Shown piece after piece: positions 51,447-61,157 of a stretch of DNA of 64,000 nt. The DNA lies in contig NZ_JAAOZT010000007.1 in the NCBI RefSeq assembly GCF_011947285.1, positions 248,001 to 312,000 on the forward strand. Reading direction: 5' to 3'. Within the stretch, counting starts at the first letter, position 1. Each line of letters begins with the position of its first letter. The DNA is from Glaciimonas immobilis (GTDB lineage Bacteria; Pseudomonadota; Gammaproteobacteria; Burkholderiales; Burkholderiaceae_D). The notes under the pieces were generated by a model. The model did no database searches. It saw nothing but the letters and a program-made list of their open reading frames with translations, and was not told the DNA's origin. The position numbers and the translations under genes were made by a program.

Positions 51447-52217
51447 ATGAAACATATTGCACGTAAGCGCTTCGGCCAGAATTTCCTCACTGATAAGCAG
51501 GTATTAACCGACATTATCAGCGCCATAGCACCACAGCCGGACGACAACATGGTCGAAATTGGCCCCGGCCTGGCGGCGATGACCACGTTGCTACTCAAGT
51601 CGTTAAAGCAATTACACGTAGTCGAGCTGGACCGCGATCTGGTGACGCGGCTGGAAAAAACTTTCGATCCTGCGCGCTTGCATGTGCATTCCGCCGATGC
51701 ATTGAAATTTGATTTCAGCAGTATTCCTTTAATTGGCGAAGGAAAGCTGCGGGTCGTCGGCAATCTGCCGTACAACATTTCAAGCCCTTTATTATTTCAG
51801 CTGACCGAGATCGCGCCGTTGGTGCAGGATCAATATTTTATGCTGCAAAAGGAAGTCGTCCAGCGTATGGTCGCCGAGCCCGGTAGCAAAACTTTCGGAC
51901 GACTTTCGGTCATGCTGCAATGGCGCTACAAGATGGAATTATTATTTATCGTGCCACCGACCGCATTTGATCCGCCACCGCGGGTTGAGTCTGCCATTGT
52001 AAAAATGGTGCCGATTGCGGAGCCGTTGGTGTGCGACCAGCAGAAACTGGAAGATGTCGTTTTGAAAGCCTTCACCCAACGCCGCAAAGTGATTCGCAAT
52101 AGCCTGGCGGGTATGTTTACCGAAAATGATTTGATCGACGCCGGTGTTGATCCGCAGGCACGTCCCGAAACCATATCGATGGAATTATTCGTCGGCCTGG
52201 CGAATCGACTCAAATAA
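51447..52217 (+). CDS. rsmA: 16S rRNA (adenine1518/1519-N6)-dimethyltransferase
   Basis: RsmA (KsgA) dimethylates two adenines in helix 45 of 16S rRNA, a late step of small-subunit assembly. The 256-residue protein has the N-terminal KRFGQNFLTDKQ, the SAM-binding VEIGPGLAAMT, the acidic loop VELDRDLV, and the catalytic NLPYNISSPLL. Length and motifs are complete. It follows pdxA with a gap of 272 bases in which I find no gene, so it may have its own promoter. It converges on gloA. Confidence 0.96.
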   Translation: MKHIARKRFGQNFLTDKQVLTDIISAIAPQPDDNMVEIGPGLAAMTTLLLKSLKQLHVVELDRDLVTRLEKTFDPARLHVHSADALKFDFSSIPLIGEGKLRVVGNLPYNISSPLLFQLTEIAPLVQDQYFMLQKEVVQRMVAEPGSKTFGRLSVMLQWRYKMELLFIVPPTAFDPPPRVESAIVKMVPIAEPLVCDQQKLEDVVLKAFTQRRKVIRNSLAGMFTENDLIDAGVDPQARPETISMELFVGLANRLK

Positions 52218-52249
52218 ATTTCTAGCGCGCGCCTTAAACTTAAAGCTAC

Positions 52250-52660
52250 TTAAAGCTTTTCGTTAGGCCAATGCCCCGGCTTACGTTCAATTAATTCAAT
52301 TTTATAGCCGTCAGGATCTTGTACGAAGGCGATATTAGTAGTGCCGCCTTTGACAGGACCGGCTTCGCGGGTGACATTGCCGCCCTGAAGTTTGACGTCG
52401 GCACACGCCTTATGCACGTCTTCAACCGCAAGCGCGATGTGGCCGTAAGCCGTGCCCTGTTCGTAACTATCGACGCCGTAGTTATAGGTCAGTTCCAATT
52501 CGGCGTGTCCCGGATTGGTGCCGTAACCGACGAAGGCCAGCGTGTATTTGTATTCCGGATTGTCATTCGTGCGCAGTAGTTTCATGCCAAGCACTTTGGT
52601 ATAAAAATCGATGGAGCGTTGCAGATTGCCGACGCGCAGCATGGTATGGAGGATTAGCAT
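52250..52660 (-). CDS. gloA: Lactoylglutathione lyase (glyoxalase I)
   Basis: Glyoxalase I converts the hemithioacetal of methylglyoxal and glutathione to S-lactoylglutathione. The 136-residue protein has the metal ligands His5 ([19 protein letters not shown]), Glu in HAELELTYN, His in YGHIALAV and Glu in [10 protein letters not shown], so the set is complete and the size normal for the Ni-type enzyme. It is transcribed alone, converging on rsmA. A 10-bp tandem duplication (ACTTAAAGCT, 52238-52257) runs across its stop codon. Confidence 0.95.
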   Translation of the reverse strand: MLILHTMLRVGNLQRSIDFYTKVLGMKLLRTNDNPEYKYTLAFVGYGTNPGHAELELTYNYGVDSYEQGTAYGHIALAVEDVHKACADVKLQGGNVTREAGPVKGGTTNIAFVQDPDGYKIELIERKPGHWPNEKL

Positions 52661-52875
52661 ATTTTTTTCTCGTGATGGAAATGGGAAGGGATCGATAACT
52701 GGGACAAGTATCTGCGCTTAAAATCTATCTTCTTAAATTTGACTGATTTTCCCCAGCATTTGAACATTTGTATTTCAAGTATGACGATTCTAACTTCTTC
52801 GGTGATATGTTGCAGCGTTGTTGCGCACTGCGGTGGGGGTCTCCCATTTTTATCGATAGCATTATGGTCAAAAAC

Positions 52876-53790
52876 TCACAAAGATTCTTTGACATGCGGA
52901 ATTTTCTCAGCATCATAGATATCGTAGATAAGTCGCAATAACTGTCCCAGTTCCTCTGACTGATCTGCCATTCGAACGCTAAAAATGATCGGGGAGGTCG
53001 TGTTCTTTTCCTCCAGTTCCATATAACTGACATCCTCCCGTTTCATGCCTTGCAAGCTGGCGGGAACAATCGCGACCCCTTGTTCCGCCGCCACCAGGCC
53101 GATTGCAATCTGAAGCTCTCTGACCTCGATAATTTTTTCGAGTTTGATTGCACGGTCGCTAAAAGCGGAAAGCACCTGATCCGCAAAACTGGGACGGGGG
53201 GCCTTCGGAAAGATAATCAGCGTTTCGGGAATTAAGTCCTTCAAATTAAGATGTGTTCCCAATCCGGTAAGGCGGTGACCTGTCGGTAACGCCACGATCA
53301 ATCGTTCTTCGCGCAATACGATGCGTCGTACATCCGCATCCTCATATCTGATCCGCCCGAATCCAACGTCAATACTGCCATCCTTCAACGCTTTGATCTG
53401 TTGCATGGTAGTCATTTCATGCAGGCTGATCTCGACCGCGTTGTACTCTGATCGAAACCGCCGGATAATTTTTGGTAACAGTCCGTACAGGGTGGAGGCG
53501 ACAAATCCGATCGAAAGCGTCCTTTCAATTTTCCCCACACGCTGTGTCATTGATTTTAGATCCGCTGCCTTACCTAGTAATTGCTGCGCATGCGCGTAAA
53601 AAAAGCGTCCGGCTTCCGTCAGTTGGAGGGGACGTGAGCCGCGTTCAAATAAAGAGACTTCTAATTCCTCTTCCAGTTGCTGTATCTGGCGACTTAACGG
53701 CGGCTGGGCGATAAATAGCCGTTTAGAGGCGCGCGTGAAGTTTTTCTCCTCGGCAACGGCCACAAAGTAGCGTAAATGGCGCAATTCCAT
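52876..53790 (-). CDS. catR: LysR-family regulator of the cat/ben genes (CatR/BenM-like)
   Basis: A LysR-type regulator of about 304 residues with the winged helix MELRHLRYFVAVAEEKNFTRASKRL and the recognition helix QPPLSRQIQQLEEELEVSLF. The effector domain is of the CatR/BenM/CatM group, which responds to cis,cis-muconate and sometimes benzoate. ATG 53790 is chosen because the domain begins there. The gene diverges from catB, and an ATAC-N7-GTAT dyad lies just ahead of its start, as expected for autoregulation and catB activation. The gene symbol rests on context. Confidence 0.85.
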   Translation of the reverse strand: MELRHLRYFVAVAEEKNFTRASKRLFIAQPPLSRQIQQLEEELEVSLFERGSRPLQLTEAGRFFYAHAQQLLGKAADLKSMTQRVGKIERTLSIGFVASTLYGLLPKIIRRFRSEYNAVEISLHEMTTMQQIKALKDGSIDVGFGRIRYEDADVRRIVLREERLIVALPTGHRLTGLGTHLNLKDLIPETLIIFPKAPRPSFADQVLSAFSDRAIKLEKIIEVRELQIAIGLVAAEQGVAIVPASLQGMKREDVSYMELEEKNTTSPIIFSVRMADQSEELGQLLRLIYDIYDAEKIPHVKESL

Positions 53791-53794
53791 GTTT

Positions 53795-53809
53795 ATACCT
53801 AAAAAGTAT
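53795..53809. promoter_or_regulatory. LysR-type operator, ATAC-N7-GTAT
   Basis: ATAC (53795-53798), seven bases, GTAT (53806-53809): the exact consensus described for BenM/CatM sites in Acinetobacter. It lies four bases before the catR start codon and 83 bases ahead of catB, in the divergent promoter region. Confidence 0.6.
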
Positions 53810-53891
53810 TGAAACGATAGCAAATCGGTGTTGGACGGGTCTGATGGCATGCTCTAACCTGCAGATATTCGTTTAATTATACAAATAAAAT

Positions 53892-55001
53892 ATGATCAAA
53901 ACTATAGAAACTATCCTTGTCGATGTACCCACCATACGTCCTCATAAATTATCGGTAGCGATCATGAACGCGCAAACGCTGGTGCTGGTACGTGTGGTTT
54001 GTGGAGACGGTATCGAAGGCTGGGGCGAGGCAACCACCATCGGCGGATTGAGTTACGGCGAAGAAAGTCCTGAGAGCATCAAGACCAATATCGATACCCA
54101 TATTGCACCCTTGTTGCTCGGCATGGACGCCAGCCAGGTTGGCAAGGCGATGGCAAAGATACGCAAAATTATTCAAGGTAACCGATTTGCCAAATGCGCG
54201 ATTGAAACTGCCTTGCTGGACGCGCAGGCGCGCCGCTTAAAAATTCCTTTGAGCGAATTATTGGGCGGACGGGTACGCGATGCCTTACCCGTCGCCTGGA
54301 CGCTTGCCAGTGGCGATACCAGCAAGGATATTGCGGAGGCGGAAAAAATGCTTGCGCTACGGCGTCATCGTATTTTTAAATTAAAAATCGGTTTGCGTTC
54401 GGTAGCCGACGATGTCGCCCACGTGCTGACAATTAAAAAAGCCCTAGGTGATGACGTCAGCGTGCGGGTGGATGTGAATCAGGCCTGGAGCGAACTAGAT
54501 GCCGTCAATGGTATCGCAGCGCTTGAAGCGGGCGGGATTGATTTAATTGAACAGCCAATCCGCGCAGACAATAAAGCAGGGTTGGCACGTTTGGCGAGCC
54601 GCTTTTCTGTCGCGCTGATGGCGGACGAATCATTGCATGGCCCTTTGGATGCGTTCGATCTCGCAACTATCGCCGGGGCAGACGTTTTCGCTGTAAAGAT
54701 TACCCAATCTGGCGGATTGATCCCCGCCATTCAGGTCGCCACTGTCGCGCAGCTTGCCGGGATTGGTTTGTATGGAGGAACGATGCTGGAAGGTGGCGTC
54801 GGGACTGCGGCATCTGCCCATGTGTTTTCCACCTTCAGTGATCTGTCTTACGGCACGGAACTCTTCGGGCCGTTGTTGTTGACAGAGGAAGTGTTGGTCG
54901 AACCACTGGTCTATAAGGACTTCATGTTGCAAGTCCCAAATAAGCCGGGTCTTGGCGTAGAAATTGACCGAGAGAAATTAAACTTTCTCCGCCGAAAGTA
55001 A
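53892..55001 (+). CDS. catB: Muconate cycloisomerase
   Basis: CatB turns cis,cis-muconate into (+)-muconolactone. It is a 369-residue enolase-superfamily enzyme with the KxK motif in FKLKIGLRS (about residue 165), metal ligands Asp in VRVDVNQAW, Glu in LIEQPIRAD and Asp in MADESLHG, and a late GGTMLEGGVGTAAS loop. It heads the catBCA-ben gene set, divergent from catR. The start ATG 53892 follows an AT-rich stretch with no strong ribosome site. Confidence 0.94.
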   Translation: MIKTIETILVDVPTIRPHKLSVAIMNAQTLVLVRVVCGDGIEGWGEATTIGGLSYGEESPESIKTNIDTHIAPLLLGMDASQVGKAMAKIRKIIQGNRFAKCAIETALLDAQARRLKIPLSELLGGRVRDALPVAWTLASGDTSKDIAEAEKMLALRRHRIFKLKIGLRSVADDVAHVLTIKKALGDDVSVRVDVNQAWSELDAVNGIAALEAGGIDLIEQPIRADNKAGLARLASRFSVALMADESLHGPLDAFDLATIAGADVFAVKITQSGGLIPAIQVATVAQLAGIGLYGGTMLEGGVGTAASAHVFSTFSDLSYGTELFGPLLLTEEVLVEPLVYKDFMLQVPNKPGLGVEIDREKLNFLRRK

Positions 55002-55039
55002 TAGCGCCGCTTACATCATTATAAAAATAGGAGAAGACC

Positions 55040-55330
55040 ATGTTGTTTCACGTGCGAATGGACGTCAATTTACCGCAGACTATGCCGGAAAATCAGGCGA
55101 CCGCATTAAAGAAAACAGAAAAAGACATTGCGCAGGGTTTACAAGAAAGTGGCAAATGGCGGCATCTATGGAGGATCGCTGGCCAGTACGCCAACATCAG
55201 CGTTTTCGATGTTAGTAGCGTTGATGAACTACACACCCTGATTTCGACTTTGCCATTATTTCCTTACATGCAAATTCAGATCATGCCTTTGTGCCGTCAT
55301 CCATCATCAATCAGGAGTAATGACGCATAA
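55040..55330 (+). CDS. catC: Muconolactone delta-isomerase
   Basis: CatC moves the double bond of muconolactone to give 3-oxoadipate enol-lactone. The 96-residue protein has the usual start MLFHVRMDVNLP, the central GKWRHLWRIAGQYANISVFD and the DELHTLISTLPLFPYM stretch, at the usual size for the decameric enzyme. GGAGAAG precedes the ATG. It lies 38 bases after catB and 85 bases before catA. Confidence 0.96.
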   Translation: MLFHVRMDVNLPQTMPENQATALKKTEKDIAQGLQESGKWRHLWRIAGQYANISVFDVSSVDELHTLISTLPLFPYMQIQIMPLCRHPSSIRSNDA

Positions 55331-55415
55331 AGGCTGCGCTCGCTTGCCATGTAAACGGTAGCGCTGCAACAGAATTTTAATATCCCTATAAGTAAATATA
55401 TCTAAGGAGACAACA

Positions 55416-56336
55416 ATGACACATACTGAAATCGACACTTTAGTGAAAAGCTGGATCATCGATTCCGCTATCCGGGAAGCAAATCCCCGTGTGCAACAGA
55501 TCGTACTGCGTGTAGTCGGCGATTTGTGCAAAACAATTGAAGACCTGGATATACAGGCAAGTGAATTCTGGAAGGGCCTGGAGTATTTGTCAGCGGCGGG
55601 CGCCAATAATGAACTTGGTTTGATTGCACCAGGTTTGGGGCTGGAACGATTTTTTGATATTCGTGCTGATGAGGCGGAAGTCAAGGCAGGACTGACCGGA
55701 GGCACACCGCGTACTATTGAGGGTCCTTTATACGTCGCAGGTGCGCCGCAAAGCAAAGGATTTGCGCGTTTGGACGAAGACGCGGTAAGCGACGAAGCAG
55801 AAGTCCTGTTCATGCAGGGAACGGTCTTTGATGCGCATGGCAAAGCAATGCCAGGTGCTAAGGTTGAAGTCTGGCACGCCAACTTGATGGGCAATTATTC
55901 CTTCTTTGACCAGACGCAGTCCCCATTCAACCTGCGTCGCACCATCATCGCAGATAAAAACGGCCGTTACCAGTTCCGCAGCATCATACCGGTCGGATAC
56001 GGTTGTCCACCGAATGGTTCCACCCAGCAATTATTGGATCTGTTAGGTCGTCACGGTCGTCGTCCTGCGCACATTCATTTCTTCGTCACCGGCGCAGGTC
56101 ATCGTAAGCTGACGACGCAAATTAATATCGATGGCGACGAATACCTGTGGGATGACTTTGCATTTGCCAGTCGCGAAGGTCTGGTGCCCGCCATCCACAA
56201 AATCACGGACAAGGAAGAACTTGCGGCTAAAGAGTTGACCCGTCCTTTCTCGTCGATTGATTTTGATTTTAATCTGTACTCAGAAACGCCTGCTGCGCCT
56301 TCGACTGAAGTTGCGCGTATCCGCGCTGCTGCATAA
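55416..56336 (+). CDS. catA: Catechol 1,2-dioxygenase
   Basis: CatA is the intradiol ring-cleavage enzyme that opens catechol to cis,cis-muconate using ferric iron. The 306-residue protein has the expected ligands: Tyr in MGNYSFFD, Tyr in GRYQFRSIIPVGYGCPP, and two His in RRPAHIHFFVTGAGHRKLTTQ. The first 100 residues form the helical dimer-linker domain that binds lipid. AAGGAGA precedes the ATG. A terminator follows, separating cat from ben. Confidence 0.96.
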   Translation: MTHTEIDTLVKSWIIDSAIREANPRVQQIVLRVVGDLCKTIEDLDIQASEFWKGLEYLSAAGANNELGLIAPGLGLERFFDIRADEAEVKAGLTGGTPRTIEGPLYVAGAPQSKGFARLDEDAVSDEAEVLFMQGTVFDAHGKAMPGAKVEVWHANLMGNYSFFDQTQSPFNLRRTIIADKNGRYQFRSIIPVGYGCPPNGSTQQLLDLLGRHGRRPAHIHFFVTGAGHRKLTTQINIDGDEYLWDDFAFASREGLVPAIHKITDKEELAAKELTRPFSSIDFDFNLYSETPAAPSTEVARIRAAA

Positions 56337-56344
56337 TAAAAAAT

Positions 56345-56370
56345 GGGCAGTGCATATTCACTGTCCTTTT
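56345..56370 (+). terminator. Terminator between catA and benA
   Basis: GGGCAGTG (56345-56352) pairs with CACTGTCC (56359-56366) with one G-T pair, followed by TTTT. It lies nine bases after the catA stop and suggests separate cat and ben transcripts. Confidence 0.75.
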
Positions 56371-56379
56371 CTTAAACAT

Positions 56380-56494
56380 AGAACTTACACAAATCGCCCC
56401 AGATGCGTTGTGCCTTCTTAACCGCCAACCTGGCGCGGTCGTCACATTCTGTCTTAATCCGCACGCCTTGTAGGGACAGTTTTGTGTAAGTTCT
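56380..56494. promoter_or_regulatory. Perfect 14-bp inverted repeat spanning the benA upstream region
   Basis: AGAACTTACACAAA (56380-56393) and TTTGTGTAAGTTCT (56481-56494) are exact complements 87 bases apart; the right arm ends 19 bases before the benA ATG. The spacer holds a small CCGCCA/TGGCG dyad. The arms could be two operator sites, the stem of an RNA leader or the ends of a small element. Confidence 0.65.
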
Positions 56495-56513
56495 GGAACA
56501 GAAGGAATTCATC

Positions 56514-57884
56514 ATGATCCCCATTTATCCTGACAACACGCCAAAGCTCAAAAACCTCGACGAATATCTGATCGAAGATGAAGCCAAAGGTGACTATCGC
56601 TTGCATCGCAGCGCCTTCACCGATGACGCTTTATTTGAATTGGAAATGAAGCATATTTTTGAAGGCAACTGGATTTACCTGGCCCATGAAAGTCAGGTTC
56701 AAAATAATAATGACTACTACACCACGCATATAGGTCGTCAACCAATATTCATTGCGCGTAATCGTCAGGGTGAATTGAATGCATTCATTAATGCCTGCAG
56801 CCATCGGGGAGCGCAGTTGTGCCGCCATAAACGGGGTAACAAGGCGACGTATACCTGCCCGTTTCATGGCTGGACTTTTAATAACAGCGGCAAGTTACTC
56901 AAGGTCAAAGATCCTGATGAAGCCGGTTATCCAGAGTGCTTCAATAAAGAAGGCTCGCATGATTTGAAAAAAGTTGCGCGCTTTGAGAACTATAAAGGGT
57001 TTCTGTTTGGCAGCGTGAATGAAAACGTGGCACCGCTCACTGAATTTCTGGGTGAAGCAGCCAAGATTATCGACATGATTGTCAATCAGTCTGCGGAAGG
57101 GCTGGAAGTATTGCGTGGCGCATCCACCTACACGTTTGATGGCAACTGGAAGCTGCAAGCGGAAAATGGCGCGGATGGCTATCACGTCTCCGCCGTGCAC
57201 TGGAACTATGCGGCTACGACCAATCGCCGCAAGGACGCAGATGCGACACGTGAGGATAATGTCAGAGCGATGGATGCCGGTAAGTGGGGCAAACAGGGCG
57301 GTGGATTTTATGCTTTCGAACATGGGCATCTTGTGTTGTGGTCCAAATGGGCGAATCCACAAGACCGTCCAAACCATCCGCGCCGGGATGAGTTTGCTAG
57401 GAGTTTTGGCCCCGCAACCGCTGACTGGATGATCGAACGCTCGCGCAATTTGTGCCTGTATCCCAACGTTTATCTGATGGATCAGTTCGGTTCCCAAATC
57501 CGTGTGTTGCGTCCAATTTCCGTCAACAAAACGGAAGTAACGATTTATTGCATCGCACCCAAAGGGGAGTCCGATGAAGCGCGTGCGCATCGCATCCGCC
57601 AATACGAAGATTTCTTTAATGTCAGCGGCATGGCAACGCCCGACGATCTGGAAGAATTCCGCGCTTGTCAGCAAGGCTACGCCGGTATTGCAGCCCCATG
57701 GAACGATATGTGCCGCGGCTCGCAACACTGGATTGAGGGCGCTGATGAGGCCGCCAAAGAACTCGGTCTGAAGCCTTTGATGAGTGGTGTCAAAACCGAA
57801 GATGAAGGCCTGTACACGATCCAGCATCGCTATTGGCTGAACGTGATGAAAAAAGCCTTGCTGGAAGAAGGAGCCAAAGCATGA
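56514..57884 (+). CDS. benA: Benzoate 1,2-dioxygenase, large (alpha) subunit
   Basis: BenA is the catalytic oxygenase subunit that, with BenB and BenC, makes benzoate cis-diol. The 456-residue protein has the Rieske 2Fe-2S motif CSHRG (about residue 93) and CPFHGW (about 115), and the mononuclear iron site in [13 protein letters not shown]. Size and C-terminal domain match the benzoate/toluate group. AGAAGGAA precedes the ATG. It overlaps benB by four bases. Related anthranilate or toluate enzymes differ little, so the substrate call leans on the cat genes next to it. Confidence 0.95.
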   Translation: MIPIYPDNTPKLKNLDEYLIEDEAKGDYRLHRSAFTDDALFELEMKHIFEGNWIYLAHESQVQNNNDYYTTHIGRQPIFIARNRQGELNAFINACSHRGAQLCRHKRGNKATYTCPFHGWTFNNSGKLLKVKDPDEAGYPECFNKEGSHDLKKVARFENYKGFLFGSVNENVAPLTEFLGEAAKIIDMIVNQSAEGLEVLRGASTYTFDGNWKLQAENGADGYHVSAVHWNYAATTNRRKDADATREDNVRAMDAGKWGKQGGGFYAFEHGHLVLWSKWANPQDRPNHPRRDEFARSFGPATADWMIERSRNLCLYPNVYLMDQFGSQIRVLRPISVNKTEVTIYCIAPKGESDEARAHRIRQYEDFFNVSGMATPDDLEEFRACQQGYAGIAAPWNDMCRGSQHWIEGADEAAKELGLKPLMSGVKTEDEGLYTIQHRYWLNVMKKALLEEGAKA

Positions 57885-58372
57885 AGAACATTAGCCTGAC
57901 CGACATAAGCAGCTTTTTATACTATGAAAGCCGGTTGCTGGACGATGAACAATGGGACGAGTGGCTGGACTGCTATCACCTTGATGCGCAATTCTGGATG
58001 CCGTCATGGGACGACGACGATAAGCTGGTCATCGATCCGCAACGCGAGATTTCGTTGATTTTTTATCCGAATCGCCAAGGCCTGGAAGATCGGGTATTTC
58101 GCATCAAGACAGAGCGCTCCAGCGCAACCATGCCGGACACCCGTACCTGTCATAACATCGCGAACGTGGAGTTGGAATTGCAGGAAGGCGATATTTGTAC
58201 AGTCCGATTCAATTGGCAAACATTGAGTTACCGCTATAAAACCAATTACAGCTATTTTGGCATGTCGCGGTATGTGATTGATTTTTCCGCTGAGAGTCCA
58301 AAAATTTTGAACAAATACGTGGTGCTGAAAAACGATTACATCAATCAGGTCATCGACATTTACCACATTTAA
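57881..58372 (+). CDS. benB: Benzoate 1,2-dioxygenase, small (beta) subunit
   Basis: The structural beta subunit of the dioxygenase hexamer, 163 residues of cone-like fold. Recognisable segments are [20 protein letters not shown] near the start and [20 protein letters not shown] near the middle. ATG 57881 overlaps the benA stop (ATGA) and GGAG precedes it, so it is preferred to an earlier in-frame start within benA. Translational coupling keeps the two subunits balanced. Confidence 0.95.
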   Translation: MKNISLTDISSFLYYESRLLDDEQWDEWLDCYHLDAQFWMPSWDDDDKLVIDPQREISLIFYPNRQGLEDRVFRIKTERSSATMPDTRTCHNIANVELELQEGDICTVRFNWQTLSYRYKTNYSYFGMSRYVIDFSAESPKILNKYVVLKNDYINQVIDIYHI

Positions 58373-59416
<1,044 letters not shown>

Positions 59417-59418
59417 TC

Positions 59419-60204
59419 ATGGAACATTCTCAACGGTTCCAAAATAAAGTCGTTATTGTGACCGGTGCCGCACAAGGTATCGGACGCGGTGTCGCGTTAG
59501 CGATTGCGCGTGAAGGCGGCCAAATAGTGCTGGCAGATCGCTCTGATCTGATCAATGACGTTGTAGCTGAAATCAGTCAATTAGAAGCCAAAGCAATTGT
59601 CGCAAATGTCGACCTAGAAACTTATGCAGGCGCGCGACAAATGGTCGAGGCCAGTCTTGCAATCTTTGGACGCGTCGATATTCTCATCAATAACGTCGGT
59701 GGCACAATCTGGGCGAAGCCCTATCAGGAATACGAAGAAGCGCAAATCGAAGCGGAAATTCGTCGCTCATTATTTCCTACGCTATGGTCCTGTCGTGCCG
59801 TCTTACCAGCCATGATCGCGCAGCAGCACGGTGTCATCGTCAACGTATCCTCCATCGCGACACGCGGCATTAATCGCGCCCCTTATGCCGCCGCAAAAGG
59901 TGGCGTCAATGCGGTGACTGCCAGTCTCGCATTTGAACATGCGGAGGACGGTATTCGGGTCAATGCGGTAGCAACCGGCGGCACAGAAGCGCCGCCTAGA
60001 AAAATCCCTCGCAATGCGAATAAGCTGAGTAAGGATGAGGAAGTCTGGTATCAGGGCATTGTCGATCAGACGCTCTCGACCAGTCTGATGCATCGCTACG
60101 GGACGATAGCAGAACAAGTGAGCGCCATCTTGTTTCTGGCATCGGATGAATCTTCTTACATCACCGGCACGGTGCTCCCGGTGGGCGGCGGCGATCAGGG
60201 GTAA
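59419..60204 (+). CDS. benD: cis-1,6-dihydroxycyclohexadiene-1-carboxylate dehydrogenase
   Basis: BenD oxidises and decarboxylates benzoate cis-diol to catechol with NAD+. A short-chain dehydrogenase of about 261 residues with VTGAAQGIGRGVALAIAREG, NNVGGTIWAKPYQEYEE, and the catalytic set Ser in VNVSSIATRG and YAAAKGG. The ATG lies two bases after the benC stop; an in-frame TTG at 59413 overlaps that stop and is less likely. It completes BenABCD. Confidence 0.94.
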   Translation: MEHSQRFQNKVVIVTGAAQGIGRGVALAIAREGGQIVLADRSDLINDVVAEISQLEAKAIVANVDLETYAGARQMVEASLAIFGRVDILINNVGGTIWAKPYQEYEEAQIEAEIRRSLFPTLWSCRAVLPAMIAQQHGVIVNVSSIATRGINRAPYAAAKGGVNAVTASLAFEHAEDGIRVNAVATGGTEAPPRKIPRNANKLSKDEEVWYQGIVDQTLSTSLMHRYGTIAEQVSAILFLASDESSYITGTVLPVGGGDQG

Positions 60205-60246
60205 GTATCTGTTGATGCTCTTCTCAAAAATATCAGACGACGTTTC

Positions 60247-60275
60247 CCCGCATTAGCGTAAGCTATCGGGGCAGC
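60247..60275 (+). other. Hairpin between benD and pcaD
   Basis: CCCCG followed by a TAGC (about 60247-60258) pairs with GCTA and CGGGG (about 60263-60272) with two bases bulged. It lies 50 bases before the pcaD start. No T-run follows, so it may be a processing or attenuation site rather than a terminator. Confidence 0.35.
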
Positions 60276-60323
60276 GTTCTTCTGATTTTTAGCGCTTTAC
60301 AATCGATAGATCCAAGGAGCATT

Positions 60324-61103
60324 ATGCCTCTCGCACGCATCAATCAAACCGACATCTTTTTTCTCGCCGAAGGCAATCCCTGCAACCCTGCTATCGTATT
60401 CTCCAATTCGCTGGGAACCGATCACGCGATGTGGCAAGCGCAGGCCGAGGCGCTGGTCAGTGATTTTTATGTTATTCGCTACGATACGCGTGGGCATGGT
60501 CAATCAGCCAGCCCAAAAGGTCCGTATCAGTTGCAACAATTAGGTCAGGATGTGATAGCACTGCTAGATTTTCTTGGCATAGATAAAGCACATTTTTGCG
60601 GTTTATCGATGGGTGGAGTGACCGGGCAATGGCTCGGTATTCATGCACCGCAGCGTGTAGAAAAATTAGTCGTCTCAAATACTGCCGCCAAAGTAGGAAC
60701 GACGGATGGATGGCTGAGCCGGGCGCACGCAGTCAGAGCTGAAGGCCTGAATGCGATTGCCGATAGCGCGGCTTCACGCTGGTTCAGTCCTGCTTTTGTA
60801 GAGAATCAATCACCGGTTATTGGTAAATTAATCGCTCATCTGCGCGCTGAAAATCCAGAGGGTTATGCGAGTTGCTGTGAAGCGTTGGCAAGCGCTGATC
60901 TACGCGATCAAATTCACGCTATTCCTAACGCAACCCTGATTATCGCAGGTCAATACGACCCCGTGACAACCGAGTCGGATGCGGTGCTGATGCAACAAAA
61001 AATCAAAGACTCTACAATAGTGGTGTTACCGGCTTCACATATCTCCAATGTCGAAGCGGAGCATTTATTTACCGAGGCTTTAGCTAATTTTTTGAAAGTC
61101 TGA
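60324..61103 (+). CDS. pcaD: 3-oxoadipate enol-lactonase
   Basis: PcaD (CatD) hydrolyses 3-oxoadipate enol-lactone to 3-oxoadipate. A 259-residue alpha/beta hydrolase with the oxyanion segment IVFSNSLGTDHAMW, YDTRGHGQS, the nucleophile Ser in FCGLSMGGVTGQWLG (about residue 95), the acid in AGQYDPVTT and the final His in LPASHISNVE. CCAAGGAGC precedes the ATG. With it the cluster carries benzoate through to 3-oxoadipate; the CoA transferase and thiolase genes (pcaIJF) are not in the window. Confidence 0.93.
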   Translation: MPLARINQTDIFFLAEGNPCNPAIVFSNSLGTDHAMWQAQAEALVSDFYVIRYDTRGHGQSASPKGPYQLQQLGQDVIALLDFLGIDKAHFCGLSMGGVTGQWLGIHAPQRVEKLVVSNTAAKVGTTDGWLSRAHAVRAEGLNAIADSAASRWFSPAFVENQSPVIGKLIAHLRAENPEGYASCCEALASADLRDQIHAIPNATLIIAGQYDPVTTESDAVLMQQKIKDSTIVVLPASHISNVEAEHLFTEALANFLKV

Positions 61104-61157
61104 CCTCGTACATTTTGCTTGCAGCCGTCAGATTGTCGTGCTGTGACAGGAAATAAT

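Noticed and set aside
53860-53890. TGGCATGC... before catB as a sigma54 promoter
   Set aside because: The spacing from GG to the next GC is 13 rather than 10 bases.
56430-56460. TGGCGCGG... ahead of benA as a sigma54 -24/-12 promoter
   Set aside because: The required GC ten bases after the GG is missing and there is no TTGC-like -12 box.
56895-57827. 310-codon minus-strand frame within benA
   Set aside because: Entirely antisense to a well-conserved Rieske dioxygenase gene; it has no motif and arises from the codon pattern of benA.
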